Made by a program: the position numbers and the translations under genes | In this document: piece after piece, positions 1-5,560 of the stretch | Layout: every line of letters begins with the position of its first letter | Numbering within the stretch: position 1 is the first letter of the stretch | The notes under the pieces: model-generated | Seen by the model: the letters and a program-made list of their open reading frames with translations, nothing else | The model's database searches: none | Told to the model about the DNA's origin: nothing | NCBI GenBank assembly: GCA_028697515.1 | Contig: JAQVEY010000129.1 | Span: forward strand, 1-6,117 | From: Bacteroidales bacterium | Lineage (GTDB): Bacteria; Bacteroidota; Bacteroidia; Bacteroidales; ML635J-15 | Length of the DNA stretch: 6,117 nt | Direction: 5' to 3'

Positions 1-312
1 ATTTTTTGTCGAATATTGTTTTTTCTGGCCAACTTTTTCAAAAATCCTTACTACTGTAATAGTTATTGTGTACAGCTATTTTATGCAGAAATATTTCTCT
101 TTTAATATTCGAAAACCAAAATTAGAGAAAGCCTAATAGTGTAATTTATTGTAATTATTTAGCTGGTAGAAGAAAATTTATAATAATAGTGAGCATTTCC
201 AAAAAGGCATGGTGCAAGGTGCATAGAGCTCTCATTACTGTAAATAAAGATTATTTTTCTTGATTTAAAAATCCATAAAGTCTATTTATAACTTTTATCT
301 CAGGCAAAATAC
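1..312. other. Left flank with no supported gene
   Basis: This AT-rich stretch upstream of the insertion sequence has no credible coding frame on either strand. The plus-strand frame from base 1 is open for about 34 codons, but has no recognisable protein character and stops near base 105. The minus-strand frames are broken by frequent stops. The only structure noted is a GCATG/GCATAG-type repeat at 201-230 and a 7-base arm (TCAGGCA, 300-306) mirrored inside the left end of the insertion sequence. It could be the tail of an intergenic region or a decayed gene; the sequence does not decide. Confidence 0.5.
201..230. repeat. GCATGG/GCATAG degenerate repeat, left of the IS
   Basis: The segment contains short degenerate units (GGCATGG, GGTGCA, GGTGCATAGAG) that are more GC-rich than their surroundings. 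A similar block in the opposite orientation lies on the other side of the insertion sequence at 1794-1825. The reverse complement of that block reads AAAAAGCATGGGGCATAGAG, close to AAAAAGGCATGG followed by GCATAGAG here. The two look like copies of one intergenic repeat, possibly arms of a structure now split by the insertion. Its role is unknown. Confidence 0.45.
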
Positions 313-340
313 TGTCAATGCCTGAAATAGGTTGACCGTT
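313..340 (+). repeat. IS3 left terminal inverted repeat
   Basis: It begins TGTCAATGCCTGAA and, after a three-base divergent patch, continues GGTTGACC at 330-337. Compared with the reverse complement of 1755-1782, 23 of 28 positions agree; the mismatches are at positions 4, 15, 16, 17 and 26. The two well-conserved blocks separated by a variable patch fit an end with a cleavage-proximal part and an OrfA-binding part, although that assignment is inferred. Confidence 0.9.
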
Positions 341-376
341 TTAAGAGATAACATTTAATAACTAAAACGGGAAATT

Positions 377-790
377 ATGGCACAAAGAAGAACTTATCAG
401 ATGACGACCTCAGAACGTCAACGAAGAACATTTAGTGAAAGCTTTAAAATAAAAAAAGTTAGGGAAATTGAGACAGGAATAACAAAAGTTTCTGAAATTT
501 GCAAAACATATGAAGTTACTGACAGTTGTGTTTACAAATGGATAAATAAATATGGTATTATGAAAGATAAAAAAGAACGATTTGTTGTAGAGAGTGAGAG
601 TGACACCCAGGAACTTCTCGCACTAAAAAAGAAGGTTGCAGAACTAGAGCGTATTGTAGGGCAAAAGCAATTGCTACTTGACTTTAAAGATAAGATGATA
701 GACATTGCCGAAGAGATGTACGGAGTAGATATAAAAAAAAAGCTTTCAGGTCAACTATCGAATACTACTGGCTCAAAAGGGAAGAAATGA
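377..790 (+). CDS. IS3-family transposase OrfA (helix-turn-helix regulator/end-binding subunit)
   Basis: This 137-residue basic protein is the first gene of the insertion sequence. Residues about 18-60 form the helix-turn-helix typical of IS3/IS911 OrfA (RRTFSESFKIKKVREIE, then the KVSEICKTYEVTDSCVYKW recognition segment). Residues about 76-105 have leucines and isoleucines spaced as in the leucine-zipper coiled coil that multimerises OrfA and OrfAB (ELLALKKKVAELERIVGQKQ). In the family, OrfA binds DNA and modulates transposition, while catalysis needs OrfB or the OrfAB fusion. The start is the ATG at 377, 36 bases inside the left end, with only a weak GGGAA upstream, as usual in Bacteroidota. 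A slippery A-AAA-AAG near codons 120-122 allows fusion to orfB. The stop codon overlaps the orfB ATG (ATGA). Confidence 0.92.
   Translation: MAQRRTYQMTTSERQRRTFSESFKIKKVREIETGITKVSEICKTYEVTDSCVYKWINKYGIMKDKKERFVVESESDTQELLALKKKVAELERIVGQKQLLLDFKDKMIDIAEEMYGVDIKKKLSGQLSNTTGSKGKK
722..742 (+). promoter_or_regulatory. Programmed -1 frameshift site in the IS3 orfA/orfB junction
   Basis: A run of nine A followed by G (733-742) contains the heptamer A-AAA-AAG, in register with orfA codons (737-739 AAA, 740-742 AAG). Slipping back by one base moves ribosomes into the orfB frame, which is open from 742 through the orfB ATG: the junction reads AFRSTIEYYWLKREE before the orfB methionine. The fusion would be about 457 residues. 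A GGAG at 722-725, ten bases before the heptamer, is placed like the Shine-Dalgarno-type stimulators of IS911 and dnaX frameshifting. I see no clear downstream pseudoknot. This mechanism is established for the IS3 family; its use here is inferred. Confidence 0.78.
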
Positions 791-1749
791 GTATGAGCTT
801 AAATCAGTTATATAGAGTAATCGGGATAAGTAAACAAGCTGTTCACAAGATGCTATATTTAAATCAAAAAAGGAATGATGAGTTTGAGCAGCTAAATCGT
901 TTTATTGAGGAAATAAGAAAAGACCATCCGACAATGAATTTGAGAGATCTTTACTTTAAAATTATGCCAGATTTTATGGGTCGAGATAAGTTTGAGGATT
1001 ATTGCAAACAGGCTGGATTTATGCTTAAGCATAAGAAAAGGCATTGCGTAACTACTGATAGTAGGGGGGTGAAACGTTTCCCTAATCTTATAAAAGAATT
1101 AGACATAATAAAACTGAACCAAGTTTGGCAAAGCGATATAACTTACTACGAAGTGGGTGATAAGTTTTATTACATAACCTTTATCCTTGACTCATACTCT
1201 AGAAGGATACTTGGATATAGTGTTTCACCGCGACTATTAACTAGTCATACAACCTTACCAGCACTTAACATGGCAATTAATACCAGATTTAGTTCTGATT
1301 TATCCGGTTTGATATTTCATTCTGACGGAGGTGGGCAATATTATGCCAAGGAGTTTCTAAAGATAACCGAAGATTTAGGAATAGTAAATAGCATGTGTAA
1401 GCATGCATATGAAAATGGGAAAGCAGAAAGAATAAACGGAGTAATCAAGAATAACTATTTAAGACATAAACATATTGACAGTTTTAAAAAACTGGTTAAA
1501 GAGGTTGACCGAGCAGTACAGTTGTATAACTATGAGAAGCCTCATATTGCGTTGGAAAGAAAAAGTCCGATTCAATTTGAAAACAATTTATTATCTTTGG
1601 AACGGCAAAAAACTGCGAAGATGACAAAGTCATTCGATGCAAAAACAAACAAAACTCTGTTTTCTGAGGGCATTGAGCCCTCAGAAAAACAGGGCAAAAA
1701 AACTGCTCAGAATCAAAATGTATTCTTTGCAAATTTGATTGAAAGTTGA
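787..1749 (+). CDS. IS3-family transposase OrfB (DDE integrase domain)
   Basis: This 320-residue catalytic subunit has an N-terminal HTH_21-like segment (about residues 5-80) and an rve/RNase-H-fold integrase core (about 110-270). The catalytic triad is readable: D117 in WQSDITYY, D180 in FHSDGGGQYY and E214 in YENGKAERING. The D180-E214 gap is 33 residues rather than the common 35, because the loop before the glutamate is short; the flanking motif still fits the family. A C-terminal tail (about 270-320) lies beyond the core. The gene overlaps orfA by four bases (ATGA), with AAAAGGGAAG just upstream, so it could be translated by coupling as well as through the OrfAB frameshift. In the fused protein it cuts and joins the element ends. 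It is intact, with no stops or frameshifts. Confidence 0.94.
   Translation: MSMSLNQLYRVIGISKQAVHKMLYLNQKRNDEFEQLNRFIEEIRKDHPTMNLRDLYFKIMPDFMGRDKFEDYCKQAGFMLKHKKRHCVTTDSRGVKRFPNLIKELDIIKLNQVWQSDITYYEVGDKFYYITFILDSYSRRILGYSVSPRLLTSHTTLPALNMAINTRFSSDLSGLIFHSDGGGQYYAKEFLKITEDLGIVNSMCKHAYENGKAERINGVIKNNYLRHKHIDSFKKLVKEVDRAVQLYNYEKPHIALERKSPIQFENNLLSLERQKTAKMTKSFDAKTNKTLFSEGIEPSEKQGKKTAQNQNVFFANLIES
1657..1692 (+). other. Strong stem-loop inside the 3' end of IS orfB
   Basis: CTGTTTTCTGAGGGC (1657-1671) faces GCCCTCAGAAAAACAG (1677-1692) across a five-base ATTGA loop. The inner nine pairs are perfect and the outer part pairs with one bulged A. It lies in the codons for the tail LFSEGIEPSEKQG, outside the catalytic domain. 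No U-tract follows, so it is not a standard terminator. It could slow or end read-through transcripts, protect the mRNA, or be a by-product of codon choice. Confidence 0.6.
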
Positions 1750-1754
1750 GAAAT

Positions 1755-1782
1755 AATGGTCAACCATATTCAGGCATTAACA
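1755..1782 (-). repeat. IS3 right terminal inverted repeat
   Basis: Read on the minus strand it begins TGTTAATGCCTGAA and continues with GGTTGACC, mirroring the left end at 313-340 with five mismatches. It starts five bases after the orfB stop codon at 1747-1749, the compact spacing usual for the family. Confidence 0.9.
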
Positions 1783-1793
1783 ATTAACATACC

Positions 1794-1825
1794 CTGTGCT
1801 CCATGCTCTATGCCCCATGCTTTTT
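1794..1825. repeat. GCTCCATGCTCTATGCCCC degenerate repeat, right of the IS
   Basis: Short related units (GCTCC, ATGCT, CTATG, CCCC, ATGC) stand out from the AT-rich surroundings beginning 12 bases after the insertion sequence. They are the inverse of the block at 201-230. An 8-base palindrome CGCTAGCG follows at 1832-1839. The remaining gap to 2067 is AT-rich with no coding frame. The function is unknown; it resembles an interspersed intergenic repeat. Confidence 0.45.
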
Positions 1826-2043
1826 AACTGTCGCTAGCGCAAAAATTGAGTATTTAATTAAACACCCACCTAAATAAATACGAATAGTATTAGTTTATAT
1901 TTCATTGTATCAAATTGCTTTTATATAAAAACAGATATAATGTCTCCTTTTCACTAATTTATGCAAGTTACAAATAATCTTATTAAAATATGAAAATATT
2001 TAAAATATTTATTATTCTAAGAAGTGACTAAAGTAAAATTCAT

Positions 2044-2051
2044 TAAATTTG
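2044..2051 (+). promoter_or_regulatory. Putative Bacteroidota -7 promoter box
   Basis: TAAATTTG matches the TAnnTTTG consensus of the main sigma factor in Bacteroidota. It lies 16 bases before the ATG at 2068, implying a very short 5' leader. No clean TTG -33 element is present at the expected spacing (a GTG occurs near 2024-2026), so the call rests on the -7 box alone. Confidence 0.4.
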
Positions 2052-2067
2052 TAAAAATGCACTTTTC

Positions 2068-3588
2068 ATGAGAAAAATTGTTTTACTGTTTTTGATTGTT
2101 TCTGTTTGTTCAAACTTTAATATTGCAAAAACTCAGGATAATATTGAATTATTCGCTGAAATTGGAACAGAGTGGAGTATAGGAAATTTTAGCCCACATC
2201 CAACTCTTCCCCGTGAAATGATATTTATGAAGCTTACTGGGGATACAATTATAAATGATATTATATATTATACTGTGTATGAAAATGATTATCATTTTAG
2301 TGATGAAGATAAAGGTGAATTAGCAGCATTTGTTAGACTATCAGATTATAAATTATATCTTAGAACCTTATCAGGTTTGGAATGGAAAGTCTTCGATTAT
2401 AGTTTGGAATATGAAGACTATGCTTATCTTAGTATATATGATGGGACCAGTATTACTGTAGAGGTATGTGGTTACAATACTGTAAACATTTTTGGTCATC
2501 AAAGAAAGAAATGGGAATTATGCAGAATTGACGAAGATTATAGTGGACAATGTTCGTGGATTGAAGGAATAGGACCTTCGTCAGGTATTTTATATGCAAA
2601 TTTTCCTATGTTAGACTTATGTGGTGCTAATTACTGTTTGATATGTGCTCATTTAGATGGAGAATTGATATATCAAAATCCTGATTATAATTTCTGTGAA
2701 TTTTTTGTTCCATCATTTTGGGATAGATTTTCTTTTATTGGACGAAAAAATAATTCATGGAGTATTGGTGTTTTAGATAATGACCTGAATTTGTTATATA
2801 CAGATAGTGCTTATGTACTGTACAATACTTTTAATGAGTATGACCCCAATTCGTATTATTATGATTATTATTATTGGGTGATATCCACCAAAATATATAA
2901 CTTAGAAATGGATTCTTGTGTAAATGATTTTTTTTATGCAAAAATTTATGCAGACAGTTTATTGTACGTTAAGAACAGACAAAATGAGGAACACGTAATT
3001 TTTGATTTTACTGCTCAGGAAGGAGATACTCTCGATTTATGGTCATATGATTTTTATACTGATACTTTTTATCCAATAACTGGATGGATTGAAAATACTG
3101 ATTCTGTTTTTACTTCTGATGGTACGAGGAAATCATGGCAATTGACCAATAATTATGGGTCAACAACATATATTAAAGGATTGGGTAATGATGAAGGCTT
3201 ATTGAGAATGAATTTTGCTCTAACAGGAATTGATACATCAAAGACGGTGCTAATTTGTACGTTTTATAATAATACACAGATATATCAAAATCCTGATTAT
3301 GATACTTGTTCAAAGCTTCCATCCAATCAAAATATTAACGATTGGGATAAATTATCAAATATTTGTCAAGTATATCCAAACCCAACCAATAATATTGTTT
3401 ATGTTGAAACGATGTCACCTAATTTTGTTGTAGAAATTTATAATATGTTAGGAGACAAGATTTATAATGATGTATGTTTAGACACAAAAGACTATCATAT
3501 TGATATGAAATCTTTTCCTGTTGGAATTTATATGATTAAAGTTTCTTTTGAGGATAAAATTATTTCTCAGAAAATTGTTAAAAAGTAA
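2068..3588 (+). CDS. Secreted two-module protein with T9SS type A sorting tail
   Basis: This 506-residue protein of unknown activity is probably exported and then sorted to the cell surface or medium. Residues 1-23 are a signal peptide (MRK, then a hydrophobic run ending near KTQ); C14 is preceded by V, so a lipobox is unlikely. Two similar modules follow, about 36-207 and 231-411. Each opens with a WSIG motif and closes with a YIKGLG/WIEGIG-like turn, a hydrophobic LIC segment and an IYQNPDY motif followed by C. The last 73 residues (about 434-506) begin QVYPNPTNN and end in a short basic KIVKK, matching the Por secretion-tail type A sorting domain used by the T9SS. Residues around 263-270 are tyrosine-rich. 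The start is the ATG just after a TAAATTTG box. No catalytic motif is visible. Tandem modules of this kind are common in uncharacterised surface proteins of the phylum. Confidence 0.85.
   Translation: MRKIVLLFLIVSVCSNFNIAKTQDNIELFAEIGTEWSIGNFSPHPTLPREMIFMKLTGDTIINDIIYYTVYENDYHFSDEDKGELAAFVRLSDYKLYLRTLSGLEWKVFDYSLEYEDYAYLSIYDGTSITVEVCGYNTVNIFGHQRKKWELCRIDEDYSGQCSWIEGIGPSSGILYANFPMLDLCGANYCLICAHLDGELIYQNPDYNFCEFFVPSFWDRFSFIGRKNNSWSIGVLDNDLNLLYTDSAYVLYNTFNEYDPNSYYYDYYYWVISTKIYNLEMDSCVNDFFYAKIYADSLLYVKNRQNEEHVIFDFTAQEGDTLDLWSYDFYTDTFYPITGWIENTDSVFTSDGTRKSWQLTNNYGSTTYIKGLGNDEGLLRMNFALTGIDTSKTVLICTFYNNTQIYQNPDYDTCSKLPSNQNINDWDKLSNICQVYPNPTNNIVYVETMSPNFVVEIYNMLGDKIYNDVCLDTKDYHIDMKSFPVGIYMIKVSFEDKIISQKIVKK
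2667..2688 (+). repeat. 22-bp direct repeat, copy 1 (module end of the T9SS protein)
   Basis: These 22 bases, encoding most of the IYQNPDY motif at residues 201-207, recur exactly at 3279-3300, 612 bp (204 codons) downstream. The neighbouring codons are far more diverged, so this is either strong constraint on the motif or local gene conversion between modules. It could be a site of recombination that removes or adds one module. Confidence 0.85.
3279..3300 (+). repeat. 22-bp direct repeat, copy 2
   Basis: This is the exact copy of 2667-2688, encoding IYQNPDY at residues 405-411, the end of the second module. The two copies are in the same reading frame, so recombination between them would keep the gene in frame and delete exactly 204 codons. 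Confidence 0.85.
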
Positions 3589-3667
3589 GTGGTTAGAAGA
3601 AATAGTCTTTTCATTTTCTTTAACAAACATTATAAGATAATTAACACAATAGTATTATTCTCCATTA

Positions 3668-3675
3668 TATCTTTG
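3668..3675 (+). promoter_or_regulatory. Putative -7 promoter box of the M28 peptidase gene
   Basis: TATCTTTG matches TAnnTTTG and lies 20 bases before the ATG at 3696, followed by an A-rich leader (GAAAACAAAAAACCAAATT) typical of Bacteroidota ribosome-binding regions. No TTG is found at the -33 position. It suggests that the peptidase gene is transcribed separately from the gene ending 107 bases upstream. Confidence 0.42.
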
Positions 3676-3695
3676 AGAAAACAAAAAACCAAATT

Positions 3696-4955
3696 ATGAA
3701 AAAGCTATTCTTTTTTGTATTAATCATGTCAAGCATTGGAATTTTTGCTCAAGACAGTGATTTATGTTATAATGTAATAAGCGAGTTATCGCAGAAAAAA
3801 TATCATGGCAGAGGATATTATAAAGATGGGGATATAAAAGCAGCAGATTTTATCAGAAAGCAATATGAAAAAATAGGTTTGGAGCCTTTGACTGATAATT
3901 ATTTACAAGAGTTTTCATTTCCGGTAAATACTTTTCACGGGAAAGCTATTATGTCTGTCGATGGTTTAGAACTGCAAGCAGGAAAAGATTTTGTCATGCG
4001 TGAGTATTCATCAGGAATAAAAGGCGAATACAGTTTATACTATGTTGATACAACAAATTTTGACTTAGAAAAAGTGCTGGCAGATTTGGAAAAGACTGAG
4101 AATAAAAACAGTTTGATAGTAATTGACTTTATGTTTTTTCACCATAATGCAAAAGAATTGGCACAGTTCTACAAATCAGATCGCCCTGGTTTTATTATGA
4201 TATGGGACACTCCACTTAAGTTTTATAAAGCATACAGCTCTTTTACTGTTAATTGTGCTGAAATTTGGGTTAGCCCCGATTTTCCTAGTAATGCAAAAAC
4301 TGTTAAGTTAAATATAGAAAACAAAATGATAGAAGAGCATAATACAGCAAATGTTATTGGTTATATCGAAGGCAAAACTCAGCCCGATTCTTTATTTTTA
4401 TTTACTGCTCATTATGACCATCTAGGAGTGTTTGGGAAAAAGGTCTATTTCCCAGGAGCTAATGATAATGCAAGTGGTGTGGCAATGCTGATAGCTTTGG
4501 CAGAGCATTATGCAAAACCCGAAAATAAGCCGGAATGTTCTATTCTATTTATTGCAACAGCAGGAGAGGAGACAGGTCTTCGAGGGGCTTATCAATACGT
4601 TGAAAATCCATTGATACCACTCGAACAGATAAAATATGTTATTAATTGTGACATGATTGCAGATAATTCAGAAGATATTTATGTCGAAATAAGTGAATCA
4701 GGCGAGAGAGGACTTGATTTATTTAATGAGATTAATAGCAAAAATTCATACTTCACGAAATTGGATTTAGGAGAATTGGCAGGAAACAGCGATCATTTCC
4801 CTTTTGCCGAAAAGAACATTCCTGCAATATTTTTCATGATGGAAGGAGATGCATTTGCAATTTACCACACTCCGCAAGATAATAATGATAATATCTATCT
4901 TGAAAACTTTCCGAAATTGTACAAAATGATATCAGAGTTTGTGGAAACTTATTGA
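3696..4955 (+). CDS. Exported M28-family zinc metallopeptidase (aminopeptidase-like)
   Basis: This 419-residue protein has a signal peptide (MKKLFFFVLIMSSIGIFAQ, cleavage after Q19 or nearby) and no T9SS tail, so it is probably periplasmic or released. Residues about 210-419 form the M28 catalytic domain with the complete co-catalytic zinc set: H239 in TAHYDH, with D241 beside it; bridging D257 in GANDNASG; general-base E291 and zinc ligand E292 in AGEETGLRGA; D319 in NCDMI; and H391 in IYHTPQD. The region between about 80 and 210 is likely a PA-like or lid insert before the catalytic domain. M28 enzymes of this layout remove N-terminal amino acids from peptides, but the substrate here cannot be told. 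The start is chosen by the signal peptide and the preceding TATCTTTG box. Its last 17 codons recur in diverged form at 5510-5560. Immediately after its stop lies a scrap of the FGE gene on the other strand. Confidence 0.92.
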   Translation: MKKLFFFVLIMSSIGIFAQDSDLCYNVISELSQKKYHGRGYYKDGDIKAADFIRKQYEKIGLEPLTDNYLQEFSFPVNTFHGKAIMSVDGLELQAGKDFVMREYSSGIKGEYSLYYVDTTNFDLEKVLADLEKTENKNSLIVIDFMFFHHNAKELAQFYKSDRPGFIMIWDTPLKFYKAYSSFTVNCAEIWVSPDFPSNAKTVKLNIENKMIEEHNTANVIGYIEGKTQPDSLFLFTAHYDHLGVFGKKVYFPGANDNASGVAMLIALAEHYAKPENKPECSILFIATAGEETGLRGAYQYVENPLIPLEQIKYVINCDMIADNSEDIYVEISESGERGLDLFNEINSKNSYFTKLDLGELAGNSDHFPFAEKNIPAIFFMMEGDAFAIYHTPQDNNDNIYLENFPKLYKMISEFVETY

Positions 4956-5015
4956 TAAAGCAACGCAATTTATTTCTTTATTCTAGAAATGTCCTTACTA
5001 TCCGAAATTTAGTAA
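4905..5015. repeat. Junction duplication, copy A
   Basis: About 111 bases spanning the end of the M28 gene and a fragment of the FGE 3' end repeat at 5510-5621, offset 605 bases (606 after a one-base indel). The coding part (4905-4955) differs at 11 of 51 positions. The part after the stop differs at three positions plus one indel in 60. The copies face the same way and bracket 494 bases of unrelated DNA. Confidence 0.88.
4970..5015 (-). pseudogene. Truncated, frameshifted 3' fragment of the FGE-fold gene
   Basis: Read on the minus strand this fragment carries the stop codon (4970-4972) and the last 15 or so codons of the gene at 5575-6117, corresponding to TGFRIVRTFLGIKK. One base is missing in the run TTATTC-TAG (CCTAG in the intact copy), which breaks the frame four codons from the end. 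Homology ends abruptly at about 5015, so the fragment has no upstream coding region and cannot be expressed as a protein. It is a leftover of duplication or recombination. Confidence 0.82.
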
Positions 5016-5141
5016 TTAAGTTATTATATTGGATGTCTTTTGCTGTGGGGTATAAATTTTTTTATAATGCTTAAAATAAATATCTTCATATTTACTGCCA
5101 TTGATGTATAGATCTGAAATGATTTTAATTGCAGTGTGGGT

Positions 5142-5335
5142 AGGCCATGGAAAAACGGCGAGCCAGACTTGGGGGTGAAAATTAAAATAGCAAGAATTGT
5201 GTCTAGCCGTCACACAGTGACGTTCCTAAAACAAAGTTAATAAGGACAAGGATAGGAAACTTTGTTTTAGGCGAGGTAGACATACAATTCTGCTGTTTTA
5301 ATTGAGGCGGGTTGAAGCATCGTTTTTCCTAGCCT
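5142..5335. repeat. Large imperfect branched inverted repeat (about 194 bp)
   Basis: Several nested stems share one axis. Outer: AGGC plus GGAAAAACG (5142-5157) against CGTTTTTCC plus GCCT (5321-5335). Middle: AATTAAAATAGCAAGAATTG onward (5180-5206) against 5276-5303, pairing with one substitution and small bulges. Inner: CCTAAAACAAAGTT (5225-5238) against AACTTTGTTTTAGG (5258-5271), a perfect 14-bp stem with a 19-base loop. The 5' arm holds an extra small hairpin, CGTCAC-ACA-GTGACG (5208-5222), making the fold branched and asymmetric. This organisation is far beyond chance and would fold as RNA or single-stranded DNA from either strand. No U-tract ends it, so it is not a simple terminator. 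Confidence 0.8.
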
Positions 5336-5370
5336 TTTTGTTTCTTTTGGGCAATGACAAAAGAAAAAGG
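5333..5370. repeat. Second hairpin adjoining the large inverted repeat
   Basis: CCTTTTTGTTTCTTTT (5333-5348) pairs with AAAAGAAAAAGG (5359-5370) over 12 bp with a four-base GTTT bulge and a ten-base loop GGGCAATGAC. Its first bases are shared with the outer stem of the larger structure, so the two folds compete for a few pairs. The stem is almost pure purine:pyrimidine. Confidence 0.65.
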
Positions 5371-5509
5371 ATATATAGAATAGTTTATATAAGGTTTTCA
5401 ATATGTGATAAAGAGTAAACAAGCGTTATTGGAACCTTCAAATTTATAAATAGTATCAAATTTCGCAATGGTTTTAGAGTGTGTCCAGAAAAAGTGCGGA
5501 AAATAGGTA

Positions 5510-5560
5510 AACTTCCCAAAACTGTATAAATTGATTTCAAAATTTATTAAAACTTATTGA
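5510..5560 (+). pseudogene. 3' remnant of a second M28 peptidase gene
   Basis: In the plus frame ending with TGA at 5558-5560 the codons read NFPKLYKLISKFIKTY, against NFPKLYKMISEFVETY at the end of the intact peptidase. Five of the changed codons are silent and four change the residue, mostly conservatively, which is the pattern of a once-functional diverged paralogue rather than of random decay. Homology to the peptidase stops abruptly upstream of 5510, so the rest of the gene, including the catalytic domain, is gone. Its stop lies only 14 bases from the FGE stop, showing the original tail-to-tail arrangement. Confidence 0.8.

Larger units (their letters stand above)
313..1782 (+). mobile_element. 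Complete IS3-family insertion sequence (1470 bp)
   Basis: The element is bounded by imperfect 28-bp terminal inverted repeats (313-340 and 1755-1782, 23 of 28 matching), starts TGT and ends ACA. It carries the two-gene arrangement of the IS3 family: a small helix-turn-helix orfA (377-790) and a DDE-transposase orfB (787-1749) in the -1 frame. Family members transpose through a copy-out circle intermediate. Both reading frames are intact and the ends are well matched, so the copy may be active. No 3-5 bp target duplication is visible beside the ends (left flank ATAC, right flank ATTA), which suggests an old insertion, flank rearrangement or one-ended insertion. The IS3 subgroup cannot be named without comparison to a database. 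Confidence 0.93.
5016..5509. other. Non-coding block between the duplicated junctions
   Basis: These 494 bases separate the two junction copies. The centre (about 5142-5370) is more GC-rich than the flanks and strongly self-complementary. The right part (5371-5509) is AT-rich with nothing recognisable. A 65-codon minus-strand frame at 5016-5213 overlaps the 5' arm of the large hairpin; it has no signal, domain or ribosome site and I do not call it a gene. The block has no obvious terminal inverted repeats or target duplication. It could be an interspersed repeat, a miniature mobile element or a structured RNA locus. Confidence 0.55.

Noticed and set aside
1496..1732. 78-codon minus-strand frame within orfB
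   Set aside because: It is a shadow of the transposase gene, with no independent support.
309..1792. Possible 4-bp target duplication ATAC (309-312 and 1789-1792)
   Set aside because: The right-hand ATAC is six bases outside the inverted-repeat end at 1782. Accepting it would shift the element end away from the TGT/ACA tips that align, so I treat it as chance.
2068..2136. Lipoprotein signal with C14 as the lipid-modified residue
   Set aside because: The residue before the cysteine is valine, which does not fit the lipobox. A T9SS tail also suggests a normal signal peptide.
5016..5213. 65-codon minus-strand open frame
   Set aside because: It overlaps the 5' arm of the large hairpin, has no domain, signal or initiation region, and its opening codons are dictated by the inverted repeat. 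It is better explained as a chance frame in a structured repeat.
5333..5370. Rho-independent terminator for the convergent genes
   Set aside because: Neither strand has a U-tract following the hairpin, and it lies far from both stop codons.
5476..5498. GTGTCCAGAAAAAGTG-like sequence resembling an insertion-sequence end
   Set aside because: No matching inverted partner or transposase fragment was found nearby. A weak reverse match near bases 20-35 shares only about nine bases in AT-rich DNA.
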